Of a stretch of DNA of 64,000 nucleotides, positions 20,937 to 29,116 are shown piece by piece. Source of the stretch: Fulvimarina uroteuthidis. GTDB lineage: Bacteria; Pseudomonadota; Alphaproteobacteria; Rhizobiales; Rhizobiaceae. The notes beneath the pieces are model-generated. The model saw nothing but the letters and a program-made list of their open reading frames with translations. It was not told the DNA's origin and ran no database searches. The position numbers and the translations under genes are program-made. Position 1 is the first letter of the stretch. Every line of letters starts with the position of its first letter. The stretch spans positions 682,001-746,000 of the forward strand of contig NZ_JAXLPB010000002.1 of the NCBI RefSeq assembly GCF_034321785.1, written 5' to 3'.

Positions 20937-21198
20937 GGTTCAGGGGGCTCCAGCGTCGATGGTAGATGATGGGCCGTCGCAGACGCGCGCGGCCATTTGT
21001 GTCCGATCCCGCGTCTAGAAAGCGCGCGTGTCGCAAATAGGACTAACACGAGCGGTCTGAATTCAAGCTGAAGGCGTTGCCGGGACGCAACGGGACGGAC
21101 AGGCACGGGACACGCCATGGGGGATGCTGCGCACCGGCAGGGATTCGGTTGCCCGGCGACCGGTTGCTGCGAGAAAACAGAAAATAAGAAAATAGTCC

Positions 21199-21227
21199 TT
21201 GACACCGTCACGGTCGTCGGATAGGTT
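21199..21227 (+). promoter_or_regulatory. Candidate promoter of the GTA cluster
   Basis: TTGACA at 21199, 17 bases of spacer and TAGGTT at 21222. The -35 box is consensus and the -10 box is weak. It is the best promoter-like match between the divergent OmpA gene and gp1. No TTAA-N7-TTAA CtrA site was seen near it. Confidence 0.4.
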
Positions 21228-21251
21228 GCAGGCACAGTCGGAGAATTGGGA

Positions 21252-21279
21252 AAGGCGGAGCGGAGAGCTTCGCCTTTTT
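21252..21279 (+). terminator. Leader hairpin with T run upstream of GTA gp1
   Basis: A 10-base-pair stem with one G-U pair (AAGGCGGAGC with GCTTCGCCTT) and a 5-base loop is followed directly by further Ts. It has the form of an intrinsic terminator and lies between the candidate promoter and the first GTA gene, so it could be an attenuator. Confidence 0.5.
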
Positions 21280-21384
21280 GCGTTTTTCGCGCGGAATTTC
21301 GTCTCGAAAGCGCGCCGCCTAGGCGGTTGGACGGGATTCGTCGCGCGGTTTTCATATGGCGCGTCTTGCGATGAAGGGGGTGCG

Positions 21385-21843
21385 ATGGTGGAGCGTCGCC
21401 TGATTTCGGACCGGTTGATGGATCTGTTGTTGGCCGAGGTTCGGACGATCGAAGCGGCATATGAGGAGAATAAGCCTAGTACTCGCGCCGAAGACCGGAT
21501 GATCGCCTTGCCTTCGAAGGAAAGTCTCGCGGTCGCCAAGGACCGGATCGACCGGATCGGGCTGGTTGCGCGGACCCTTGAAAGGCTGATGGAGGTAAGA
21601 CGGGCCGAAATCGCCGGTGCCGAACGGGAGGGGGGCGATGATGCCGAGACGGTTCGCCTGCGCGACGAACTCTTGAGGCGCTTGAAGATCCTGGACCAGC
21701 GGCGGCAGGCGGCAGCCGGCACACCGGAAAGGCAGCCGGGGCGGCGGCAAGCGCAACTGGAGAAAACGGACCGCGCGATGGCGAGGACAAAGCCGGAAGA
21801 CGGGCGATCCCGGCGCACGGCGGCGGCAGGTGGGCAACCATGA
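21385..21843 (+). CDS. GTA gp1, putative small terminase
   Basis: A 152-residue protein at the head of the GTA cluster. Position and the helix-rich charged sequence (R-R-L-I-S-D-R-L-M-D-L-L and later A-K-D-R-I-D-R-I-G-L-V-A-R-T-L-E-R-L) fit GTA gp1, the TerS-like DNA-packaging partner of gp2 in Rhodobacter capsulatus GTA. The C-terminal 40 residues are Arg/Gln-rich and low in complexity. The ATG at 21385 was chosen because the protein before it has no family-like sequence. Its 3' end overlaps the probable gp2 start. Confidence 0.7.
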   Translation: MVERRLISDRLMDLLLAEVRTIEAAYEENKPSTRAEDRMIALPSKESLAVAKDRIDRIGLVARTLERLMEVRRAEIAGAEREGGDDAETVRLRDELLRRLKILDQRRQAAAGTPERQPGRRQAQLEKTDRAMARTKPEDGRSRRTAAAGGQP

Positions 21844-23293
21844 CAAAGCGATGGGCATGACCGATCCCGCAGCCTGCGAAGGCCTCGACGATGCGGGCGC
21901 GGGTCTCCGCGACCGTCGGGATGCAGGAAGTGCCGGCGACGGCGATGACGGGATCATGGGCGCGACCGGGGCGATGGTGTGGTCGCAGGACCCGAAAGAG
22001 CGCGAGCGCCAGTACTGGAAGGCGGTGGGCGGCGAGATCGCACGATGCTCGGCCCCCGTTCTCGATCTTGCGACGCCGCGCTGGGAGCAGCTGGCGCGGC
22101 GCGAGCAGATGCCGCCGCCGGGCGACTGGCGGCAGTGGCTTCTGATCGGCGGCCGCGGCTCGGGCAAGACGAAAGCCGGAGCCGAGTGGATCAAGGGCCT
22201 GGCGCTGGGGATCGAGCCTTTCGCCACCCAGCCCCATGGGCGCATCGCGCTGGTGGCCGAAACGCTGGCCGATGCACGCGAAGTGATGATCGAGGGCGAA
22301 AGCGGACTGAAAGCCGCGTTCGGCCGCCATGCCCCGGTGTTCGAGGTGAGCCGCAAGCGGCTGGTGTTTTCGAACGGGGCAAGGGCGCAGATCTTCTCGT
22401 CCGAAGACCCGGATTCGATCCGAGGCTACCAGTTCGACGCCGCCTGGGGCGACGAACTCGGCAAATGGGTGAAGGCGCAGGACAGCTTCGACAATCTGAT
22501 GCTGGCGCTGCGGCTGGGGACCAATCCGCGGGCGCTGTTCACCACGACGCCGCGCAACGTGCCGCTTTTGAACCGCCTGCTCCAGGACAGCCAGACAGCG
22601 GTGACGCGCATGCGCACGGCGGACAATGCCGGCAATCTCGCACCCGGATTTCTGGAGGCGATGCAGCATCGTTATGGCGGAACGCGGCTGGGACGCCAGG
22701 AGCTGGACGGCGAACTGCTCAGCGATCGCGAGGACGCGCTGTTCGACCGGGCGACCATCGATCTGGGACGGCGCGCCGCGGCGCCGCAGCTGAGGCGGAT
22801 CGTGGTGGCCGTCGATCCCCCGGCAAGTTCGACGAAGCGCAGCGATGCGTGCGGGATCATCGCCGCCGGCAAGAGCGCGGACGGCGCGATCTACGTGCTG
22901 GCCGACGCAAGCCGCCAGGGGGTGAAGCCGGAGGGCTGGGCGCGGGCGGCGGTCGCGCTCTACGAGCGTTTCGAAGCCGATCGGATCGTGGCCGAGGTGA
23001 ACCAGGGCGGCGACATGGTGGAAGCGGTGTTGCGCACGCTCGCGCCGGACGTTTCCTATCGGGCTTTGCGGGCAACGCGCGGCAAATGGACGAGGGCCGA
23101 GCCCGTCGCCGCGCTCTACGAGCAGGGGCGCGTGCACCATGTGGGCGTGTTCCGCGAGCTCGAGGACGAGATGGCCGATTTCGGGCCCGATGGGCTGAGC
23201 GGCGGCCGGTCTCCGGACCGGCTCGATGCGCTGGTCTGGGCCGTGACGGCGCTGCAGGCCGGCGAGGCGAGCCCGAGGGTGCGGGCGTTCTAG
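21830..23293 (+). CDS. GTA gp2, large terminase subunit
   Basis: A 487-residue terminase ATPase/nuclease of the GTA type. The Walker A is G-G-R-G-S-G-K-T near residue 108, the region A-A-W-G-D-E-L-G-K-W near 207 includes the Walker B acid, and the nuclease domain has V-V-A-V-D-P-P-A-S near 326 and P-D-R-L-D-A-L-V-W-A near the end. It packages about a headful of host DNA in GTA particles. The start is uncertain: GTG at 21830 overlaps gp1, while ATGs at 21851 and 21857 remain possible; the conserved part only begins near residue 50. Between this gene and gp3 (23294-23535) there is no convincing gene. Confidence 0.93.
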   Translation: MGNHDKAMGMTDPAACEGLDDAGAGLRDRRDAGSAGDGDDGIMGATGAMVWSQDPKERERQYWKAVGGEIARCSAPVLDLATPRWEQLARREQMPPPGDWRQWLLIGGRGSGKTKAGAEWIKGLALGIEPFATQPHGRIALVAETLADAREVMIEGESGLKAAFGRHAPVFEVSRKRLVFSNGARAQIFSSEDPDSIRGYQFDAAWGDELGKWVKAQDSFDNLMLALRLGTNPRALFTTTPRNVPLLNRLLQDSQTAVTRMRTADNAGNLAPGFLEAMQHRYGGTRLGRQELDGELLSDREDALFDRATIDLGRRAAAPQLRRIVVAVDPPASSTKRSDACGIIAAGKSADGAIYVLADASRQGVKPEGWARAAVALYERFEADRIVAEVNQGGDMVEAVLRTLAPDVSYRALRATRGKWTRAEPVAALYEQGRVHHVGVFRELEDEMADFGPDGLSGGRSPDRLDALVWAVTALQAGEASPRVRAF

Positions 23294-23535
23294 ACATCGT
23301 GCGTCCATCCGGACGCGCGATGCTCCAGCTCGTTTTCGATGTCGCGCATCAGGCTCTTTTGGAAATCGATTCCGATGTTCGGGCCGATGCTCGCGCGCCG
23401 GCGAAGCCGCAGATCACGGTTTCCAAAGTCGGCCGGCGCGGCCGCGGGAGAACCGCCCGCGCCGGGCGAGCACCCGTCGCCATGCGCGCCCGCGACGCGT
23501 TTTCGTCGAGATGAAGCAGAGGAAGGAGAGGGCTG

Positions 23536-24756
23536 ATGGGCCTGACATCGAGGCTTGCCGCTTTGTTCGGCGGCGGGAGCGCCCGGCATGGCGAAGCGGG
23601 CGCTGCCGGCGGGACGGAGGCGAAATCTGCCGGGCTCGCCATGACGGGTGGGGCATTTCTCCTGACCGGCCCCGGCCCCGGCGCGCGAGGGGCGCGCAGC
23701 TACGAGGCCCTGTCGCGCACCGGCTTCATGGGCAATCCGGTGGTGTACCGCGCGGTGCGCCTGATCGCGGAGGCCGCTTCGGCGATCCCGCTGGTGCTGC
23801 AGAAGGAGGGGCGCGAATTCGACGACCATCCGGTGCTCGACCGGCTGCGCCGCCCGAACGGCATGCAGGACCGGGCGAGCCTGTTCGAAATGCTGATCGG
23901 GCACATGCTCTTGGCCGGCAACGCCTATGTCGAGGCTTCGGGCGCGGATGGGAGCATCGCCGCGCTGTATGCGCTGCGGCCGGACCGGGTGCGGACGATC
24001 GCGGACGCCGACGGCTGGCCGGACGCCTACGAATACAGGGTGGGCACGGCGGTTCGGCGGATCGCGGCGGAAGGGGACGGCGCCCGTCCGTCCACGATCC
24101 TGCATCTGCGGCTGTTCCATCCCCTGTCCGACCAGCTGGGTTTTGCGCCCCTGTCGGCGGCCGAGGCGGCCCTCGACCTTCACAATGCGGCGGCAAGCTG
24201 GAATGCGGCGCTGTTGAAGAACTCGGCGCGGCCCTCCGGCGCGCTGGTCTACCAGCCGGCGGACGGTTCGAACCTTTCGGTGGAACAGTTCGATCGGCTG
24301 AAGGCCGAACTGGAGAGCGGCTATGCCGGCGCGGCGGTCGCGGGGCGGCCGATGCTTTTGGAAGGCGGGCTCGACTGGAAGGCGATGGCGCTGACGCCGA
24401 AGGACATGGATTTCATGGAAGCCCGCCATGGCGCTGCCCGCGACATCGCGCTGGCCTTCGGCGTTCCGCCGATGCTCATGGGCATCCCCGGCGACCTCAC
24501 CTACGCCAATTATTCCGAGGCGAACCGGGCGTTCTACCGGCTGACCGTCCTGCCGCTGATCCAGAAGATGACCGGCGCGATCGGCGCTTGGCTCGGCGAG
24601 CTTGCCGGCGAGGACGGGTTGGAACTCGGGATCGATCTGGATGCGGTGGAGGGATTGTCCAGCGAGCGCGAGGCCTTGTGGGCAAGGGTCTCGCAAGCCG
24701 ATTTCCTAACCCGGGACGAAAAGCGCCAAGCCGTCGGATACGGGGCGGGAGGCTGA
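23536..24756 (+). CDS. GTA gp3, HK97-type portal protein
   Basis: A 406-residue HK97-family portal. Conserved segments are N-P-V-V-Y-R-A-V-R-L-I-A-E-A near residue 68, G-N-A-Y-V-E near 128, L-R-L-F-H-P-L near 190 and F-G-V-P-P-M-L-M-G-I near 312, with Y-A-N-Y-S-E-A just after. It forms the dodecameric DNA entry ring of the GTA head. The length is normal for GTA portals. The start is preceded by GGAGAGGG. It is intact. Confidence 0.93.
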   Translation: MGLTSRLAALFGGGSARHGEAGAAGGTEAKSAGLAMTGGAFLLTGPGPGARGARSYEALSRTGFMGNPVVYRAVRLIAEAASAIPLVLQKEGREFDDHPVLDRLRRPNGMQDRASLFEMLIGHMLLAGNAYVEASGADGSIAALYALRPDRVRTIADADGWPDAYEYRVGTAVRRIAAEGDGARPSTILHLRLFHPLSDQLGFAPLSAAEAALDLHNAAASWNAALLKNSARPSGALVYQPADGSNLSVEQFDRLKAELESGYAGAAVAGRPMLLEGGLDWKAMALTPKDMDFMEARHGAARDIALAFGVPPMLMGIPGDLTYANYSEANRAFYRLTVLPLIQKMTGAIGAWLGELAGEDGLELGIDLDAVEGLSSEREALWARVSQADFLTRDEKRQAVGYGAGG

Positions 24757-24807
24757 CGTCGCAGGTCGAGCCCGACGGGAGGCCGGCCCGATGAGCCGCC
24801 ACAAAAA

Positions 24808-24837
24808 GACAGCACCACTCGGACCGAGGGTGCTGTC
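24808..24837 (-). terminator. Hairpin with minus-strand T run between gp3 and gp4
   Basis: A near-perfect 30-base hairpin: arms GACAGCACC/GGTGCTGTC enclose an inner stem CTCGG/CCGAG. On the minus strand it is followed by TTTTT, as in an intrinsic terminator reading against the GTA genes. The interval 24760-24935 is visibly poorer in GC than its flanks and holds no gene I can support. Confidence 0.55.
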
Positions 24838-24935
24838 AAGTGACTGCCACGACATCAAGAATTCAGGACAGGTGCAAAGGTGCAACAGATCCGTCAAATT
24901 GTCAATAAAGAAACACCGCCCGGAGGGAACGCGCG

Positions 24936-25454
24936 ATGACGGCCGGACCGGCTCTGGCGGGCCCGGCCCCGCCGCCGCTCGTGATCCAAGGCTATGCGGC
25001 CCTGTTCGAGCGGCCGGATCTGTCCGGCGACATCATCGAGCCCGGCGCGTTCAACGCCTCGCTCATGCGGCGCGGCGTCGGGGCGATCCGCATGCTGTGG
25101 CATCACGATCCGGCGCGGCCCGTGGGGCGGTGGACGCTGATCCGCGAAGATCGCCGCGGGCTCTATGCCGAGGGCGTGATCGCCTGCCGCGCCCGGGCCG
25201 GCGAGGAGGCCGCGGCGCTCGTTGCGGCAGGCGCGCTCGACGGCCTGTCGATCGGGTTTCGCACGCGGCTTGCCAGACGCGCGAACCCGCCGCACCGGCG
25301 GCGGCTCGTGACCATCGATCTGTGGGAGATTTCCCTGGTCTCCTTTCCGATGCAGGAGGGTGCACGATTGAGCGCTCCCGGCAATGACGGGCCTTCGTCG
25401 ATGCTGCCGCCGCGGCGCATGGGCGGCGGGCCGATCCATCCCGGATCACACTGA
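24936..25454 (+). CDS. GTA gp4, HK97-family prohead protease
   Basis: A 172-residue serine protease of the HK97 prohead type. The family pattern G-Y-A-A-L-F-x-x-x-D-x-x-G-D-I-I near the N-terminus, the catalytic His in L-W-H-H-D-P near residue 52 and the nucleophile Ser in G-L-S-I-G-F near 107 are visible. It processes the major capsid protein during head assembly. It precedes gp5 by 54 bases. The last ~25 residues are Gly/Pro-rich. Confidence 0.9.
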   Translation: MTAGPALAGPAPPPLVIQGYAALFERPDLSGDIIEPGAFNASLMRRGVGAIRMLWHHDPARPVGRWTLIREDRRGLYAEGVIACRARAGEEAAALVAAGALDGLSIGFRTRLARRANPPHRRRLVTIDLWEISLVSFPMQEGARLSAPGNDGPSSMLPPRRMGGGPIHPGSH

Positions 25455-25508
25455 CCCCGGCAGTCGGGGAACCGATTCAACACATCACGAGAATGAGGAG
25501 TTCTGCGA

Positions 25509-26756
25509 ATGAACGAGAGCATCGGCGCGCCTGAAACCAAGGCTCATGGCGCGGAGATCGAAGCCGGTCACCACCGGTTCATGAACATCTTCGAGACCTT
25601 TCGCGAGGCGAACGACGAGCGTCTGGCGCAGCTGGAACGGCGCATGAGCGCGGACGTGGTGACCGAAGAAAAGGTGGACCGGCTGACCCGGGCGCTCGAC
25701 GACCAGCAGCGGCGCATGGAGCGGCTGACGCTGAAGAGCACGCGGCCGCAGATTGGCCGGGACGAGCGAACGGAGGCCGCTCTCCCGAGCGAGCACAAGA
25801 GCGCCTTCGAGGCCTATGCCCGCGCCGGCGACGAAACGGCGATGCGCCAGCTCGAAGCCAAGGCCATGTCGCAGGGGACCGGCGCCGATGGCGGGTTTCT
25901 GGTGCCGGAGGAGACCGAAACCGAGATCGGCCGGCGGCTGATCGCGATTTCGCCCGTGCGCTCGGTGGCCACGATCCGCACCGTGTCGGCGGCGGTGCTG
26001 AAGAAGCCGTTCGCGATATCCGGCGCGCAGACCGGCTGGGTGGGCGAAACGCAGATCCGGCCCGAGACGGCGGCGCCGAAGCTGGCCGAGCTGACCTTCG
26101 CGACCATGGAACTCTACGCCATGCCGGCGGCGACCAATGCGCTTCTCGACGATGCGGCGGTCGATCTCGACCAATGGATCGGCGAGGAGGTGGAGCAGGC
26201 GTTCGCGGCCCAGGAAAGCCGGGCCTTCGTCGGCGGCGAGGGCGTGAACAAGCCGCGCGGCTTCATGACCTATCCAATCGTCGACGAGACCGTTTGGAAC
26301 TGGGGCAGCGTCGGCGCGCTGAAGACCGGAGCCGACGGCGGGTTCGCGCCCGGAAAGGCAGCCGACCGGCTGATCGACCTCGTTTATGCGCTGAAGGCGG
26401 GCTACCGCCAGAACGCCAGCTTCATGATGAACCGGCGGACCCAGGCGATGGTGCGCAAGCTGAAGGACGCCGACGGCAACTATCTGTGGCAACCGCCGAC
26501 GATGGCCGGCTCGCGGGCCTCGCTGATGGGCTTCCCGCTGGTCGAGGCCGAGGATATGCCGGACGCCGACGCGAAGGCGAACGCCATCGTCTTCGCCGAC
26601 TTCAAGCGGTTCTACCTCGTCGTCGACCGCCAGGGCGTTCGGGTCCTGCGCGACCCCTATTCCGCCAAGCCGTATGTGCTCTTCTACACGACCAAGCGCG
26701 TCGGCGGCGGGGTGCAGGACTTCGACGCGGGCAAGGTGATGACCTTCTCGGTCTGA
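25509..26756 (+). CDS. GTA gp5, major capsid protein (HK97 fold)
   Basis: A 415-residue HK97-type capsid protein. Residues about 20-75 are a coiled-coil scaffold region likely removed by gp4. The mature part starts near residue 115-120 (S-Q-G-T-G-A-D-G-G-F-L-V-P-E). The conserved G-W-V-G-E segment and the A-T-N-A-L-L-D-D-A segment are present, as is the C-terminal Y-L-V-V-D-R-Q-G-V-R. It is intact and preceded by a GAGGAG site. Confidence 0.95.
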   Translation: MNESIGAPETKAHGAEIEAGHHRFMNIFETFREANDERLAQLERRMSADVVTEEKVDRLTRALDDQQRRMERLTLKSTRPQIGRDERTEAALPSEHKSAFEAYARAGDETAMRQLEAKAMSQGTGADGGFLVPEETETEIGRRLIAISPVRSVATIRTVSAAVLKKPFAISGAQTGWVGETQIRPETAAPKLAELTFATMELYAMPAATNALLDDAAVDLDQWIGEEVEQAFAAQESRAFVGGEGVNKPRGFMTYPIVDETVWNWGSVGALKTGADGGFAPGKAADRLIDLVYALKAGYRQNASFMMNRRTQAMVRKLKDADGNYLWQPPTMAGSRASLMGFPLVEAEDMPDADAKANAIVFADFKRFYLVVDRQGVRVLRDPYSAKPYVLFYTTKRVGGGVQDFDAGKVMTFSV

Positions 26757-26923
26757 CCGGCCCCGGTCCGCATCGTTCGGGGGCCGGCGATCCTCCAACC
26801 GTCTTCCTGGTTCCACGCATCAGGCTTTCCGCGAATCGATCTCGATTTTCGGGAAGACGCTCCAAGCGCCGGCCCCAATGCGCGCCGCATCTTATGACGA
26901 CGACACGAAAGAAGGATGGACCC

Positions 26924-27475
26924 ATGGTCACGATCGATCTCGGCCGCGCGGTATCGCCGGTCGGCCTTGCCGAGGCGAAGGCGTGGGCGCGCATCGAGCG
27001 CGGCGACGAAGACGACACGCTGGCGCTGCTGCTTTCCGCCGCGAGCGAAGCGGCGGAGGCCGAACTGGGACTGGCGCTTTCCAGGCGCAAGTTCCGGATC
27101 GTCGCCGACAGAAGCCCGCCGGACGGGGTTCTGTCCCTGAAGCTGACGCCGTTGGTGAGCGTCGACGCGGTTCTGGCCTATGCCCGCGACGGGACCGAGA
27201 TCGCGTTCGACCCGGCGCTGGAGGCTGCAATTCTCGACGATGGATCGGGCGTCCGCCTGTCCGGCGCCGTCCGGGCGGCCGGCGTCAACGGGATCGACGT
27301 CACGGTGACGGCCGGCCTTGCGGCGGAGGCGATTCCAGCGGAGGTGAAGCATGCGATCCTGGTCGCGGCCGCGACCTGGTTCGAGGCGCGGATCGCGGCC
27401 GGCGACGCGGTGACCGGCATCCTCCCGAGCCCGGCGCGGCGCCTGCTGCGTGCCCGCCGCAGGATGCGGCTTTGA
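26924..27475 (+). CDS. GTA gp6, head-tail connector
   Basis: A 183-residue protein with the gp6-like pattern of phage head-tail adaptors (DUF3168-neighbour type, YqbG/HK97 gp6 fold): an N-terminal L-A-E-A-K-A-W-A-R-I-E-R-G-D-E-D-D helix pair, then a central variable beta part and the C-terminal A-I-L-V-A-A-A-T-W-F-E-A-R. It joins the portal to the neck. The ATG at 26924 has AAGGA upstream; an in-frame Met at 26894 is possible. Confidence 0.82.
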   Translation: MVTIDLGRAVSPVGLAEAKAWARIERGDEDDTLALLLSAASEAAEAELGLALSRRKFRIVADRSPPDGVLSLKLTPLVSVDAVLAYARDGTEIAFDPALEAAILDDGSGVRLSGAVRAAGVNGIDVTVTAGLAAEAIPAEVKHAILVAAATWFEARIAAGDAVTGILPSPARRLLRARRRMRL

Positions 27476-27477
27476 GA

Positions 27478-27816
27478 ATGGCCAGGCCCCTGTTCATCGA
27501 TCCCGGCCTCCTTAGCGAACGGGCGGTGCTGGAAGCGCCGGACGACCGGTCCGACGGCCAGGGTGGGGCGGTGACCGCGTGGATCCCCGTCAGGACCGTC
27601 TCGGTTCATGTCGCACCACTCGGCGCGCACAGGTTCGAGCGGTTCGACCGGGCGCAGGGCGAAATCCGCCATCGCGTGATCTGCCGCAAGGCGGACGATG
27701 TGCGGCGCGGCCTGAGGTTTCGTCTGGACAGCCGCATCCTGAGGATCGAGACCGCCCACGATCCGGATGCGCGGGGGCGGTTTCTCCTGTGCCTGTGCGT
27801 GGAGGACGACCGGTGA
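27478..27816 (+). CDS. GTA gp7, head-closure (stopper) protein
   Basis: A 112-residue small beta-rich protein in the place of GTA gp7. The pattern (D-P-G-L-L-S-E-R-A-V-L-E, then G-G-A-V-T-A-W and H-R-V-I-C-R) fits SPP1 gp16/HK97 gp10-like stopper proteins. It starts two bases after the gp6 stop. The C-terminus overlaps the next small frame. The function is by position and family resemblance. Confidence 0.8.
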   Translation: MARPLFIDPGLLSERAVLEAPDDRSDGQGGAVTAWIPVRTVSVHVAPLGAHRFERFDRAQGEIRHRVICRKADDVRRGLRFRLDSRILRIETAHDPDARGRFLLCLCVEDDR

Positions 27817-28016
27817 GGCTTGCGGTCGCATCCAATCTCGATCGCCTGCGCGTCTCGATCGAGAAACGCCTGGCGCGGCGTGCGGCCTGGCGCGGCGAAC
27901 GGCGCGACGAGGAGGATTTTGGCGAGGAGATCTGGGCCTCGAACCTGCCCTCCACCTCGCGGTTCGCAGAGGCCTCGGCGAAGTCAGGATCGGACCAGCG
28001 TGACCGGCTCTTTTAG
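27813..28016 (+). CDS. Small hypothetical protein between gp7 and gp8
   Basis: A possible 67-residue basic protein beginning at a GTG that overlaps the gp7 stop (GTGA), a typical coupling. It reads L-D-R-L-R-V-S-I-E-K-R-L-A-R-R near the start, predicted helical. I do not recognise it as a standard GTA gene. It ends just before the AT-rich stretch 28017-28157. It could be a small accessory gene or a chance frame. Confidence 0.4.
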   Translation: MRLAVASNLDRLRVSIEKRLARRAAWRGERRDEEDFGEEIWASNLPSTSRFAEASAKSGSDQRDRLF

Positions 28017-28084
28017 CCACTCACGAAAAGTTCGATCGCCCAGATCGCTTTTTATCGTGCAAGCGTGATGTTTATGATACAATA

Positions 28085-28097
28085 TCACAATATGTGA
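28085..28097. promoter_or_regulatory. Short dyad in an AT-rich spacer upstream of gp8
   Basis: TCACA-ATA-TGTGA is a perfect inverted repeat lying in an AT-rich stretch (28017-28110) that contrasts with the GC-rich GTA genes. TTATGATACAAT lies just upstream and could serve as a -10 region. This suggests an operator or a remnant of inserted DNA. Confidence 0.35.
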
Positions 28098-28157
28098 AGA
28101 GTTGTGACAAGGCGCGAGCTTCGTCTCGCAAGGCCGACAGTCAGGGAGGCAAGGAAC

Positions 28158-28568
28158 ATGGCGCATCCGAGTTCGCAGTTGCAGCAGTCGATCTTCCGCG
28201 TCCTGACCGGCGATGCCGCTTTGACGGGGCTCTTGGGCGGGCCGAAAGTGTTCGATCGACGGCCCGAGCGGGCCGCCTTCCCCTATCTCACCCTCGGGCG
28301 CACCGCGGTGGTCGACTGGTCGACAGGAACCGAAGACGGGTCGGAGCACATTCTGACCCTGCATATCTGGGCCAGAGGCGGCGGAAAGCAGGAAACCTAC
28401 GCGATCATGGATCGGGTGACGGAAACCCTGAACGATGCCGCCCTGCCTGTGGACGGCCACCATCTGGTGAACCTGCAGCTGCAGTTCGCCGAGGCGCGCC
28501 AGGAGCCCGACAGCCTGACCTATCACGGGATTCTGCGGTTCCGCGCGGTGACCGAACCGCTGGCTTGA
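28158..28568 (+). CDS. GTA gp8, tail terminator (DUF3168)
   Basis: A 136-residue DUF3168 protein: L-Q-Q-S-I-F-R-V-L-T-G-D-A-A-L near the start, then V-F-D-R-x-P-E-R-A-A-F-P-Y-L-T-L-G and the G-T-E-D-G-S-E-H-I-L-T-L-H-I-W segment. Family members cap the tail tube and join it to the head. The ATG at 28158 has GGAGG and AAGGA in front. It is followed by a terminator-like hairpin before gp9. Confidence 0.88.
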   Translation: MAHPSSQLQQSIFRVLTGDAALTGLLGGPKVFDRRPERAAFPYLTLGRTAVVDWSTGTEDGSEHILTLHIWARGGGKQETYAIMDRVTETLNDAALPVDGHHLVNLQLQFAEARQEPDSLTYHGILRFRAVTEPLA

Positions 28569-28639
28569 AACGCTCAAGGAGAGCGACCGGGGCGGCTCCG
28601 AACGACCTGCCCCGTCCTCAGCACGATACGACCTGACCG

Positions 28640-28667
28640 AAGCGGCTCCTTCAAGAGCCGCTTTTTT
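28640..28667 (+). terminator. Intrinsic terminator between GTA gp8 and gp9
   Basis: A 9-base-pair perfect stem (AAGCGGCTC/GAGCCGCTT) with a 6-base loop followed by a T run. It is a textbook intrinsic terminator inside the structural gene cluster. It may set the ratio of head to tail gene expression or mean that gp9 onward has its own promoter. Confidence 0.75.
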
Positions 28668-28698
28668 CGTGGCCGGATTTTACCGATCGGAGAATGCC

Positions 28699-29112
28699 AT
28701 GGCGGCACAGAAGGGCAAGGACCTGCTGCTCAAGCTGGACGAAGCGGGCGACGGGAGCTTTGCGACGATTGCGGGGCTCAGGGCACGCAAGCTGAGCTTC
28801 AACGCGGAGACGGTGGACATCACCGACACCGAAAGCGCGGGACGATGGCGCGAACTCCTGGGCGGTGCGGGCGTCAGCCGGGCCTCCCTTTCGGGCAGCG
28901 GCATCTTCAAGGATGCGGGCTCCGATGCCACGTTGCGGTCGATCTTCTTTGCGGGCCGCATCGCCGCCTTTGAGGCGGTGATCCCGGATTTCGGCCGGGT
29001 CAGCGGGCCGTTCCAGGTGACAGCGCTCGAATATGCCGGAGAGCACAATGGCGAGGTGACGTTCGACGTCGCGCTGGAATCGGCGGGGGCGTTGCGCTTC
29101 GATGGGATCTAG
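28699..29112 (+). CDS. GTA gp9, major tail protein
   Basis: A 137-residue tail-tube protein of the TP901-1/GTA gp9 family: G-K-D-L-L-L-K-L-D near the start, V-D-I-T-D-T-E-S-A-G-R-W-R-E-L-L and the C-terminal pattern E-V-T-F-D-V-A-L-E-S-A-G. It polymerises to form the GTA tail tube. The ATG at 28699 follows GGAG; an extension upstream would begin inside the terminator. Confidence 0.9.
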   Translation: MAAQKGKDLLLKLDEAGDGSFATIAGLRARKLSFNAETVDITDTESAGRWRELLGGAGVSRASLSGSGIFKDAGSDATLRSIFFAGRIAAFEAVIPDFGRVSGPFQVTALEYAGEHNGEVTFDVALESAGALRFDGI

Positions 29113-29116
29113 GCCG

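Noticed and set aside
23339..23536. A 65-codon basic frame between GTA gp2 and gp3
   Set aside because: It has a possible ATG, but strongly Arg/Pro-biased composition and no family resemblance. Not enough to call a gene.
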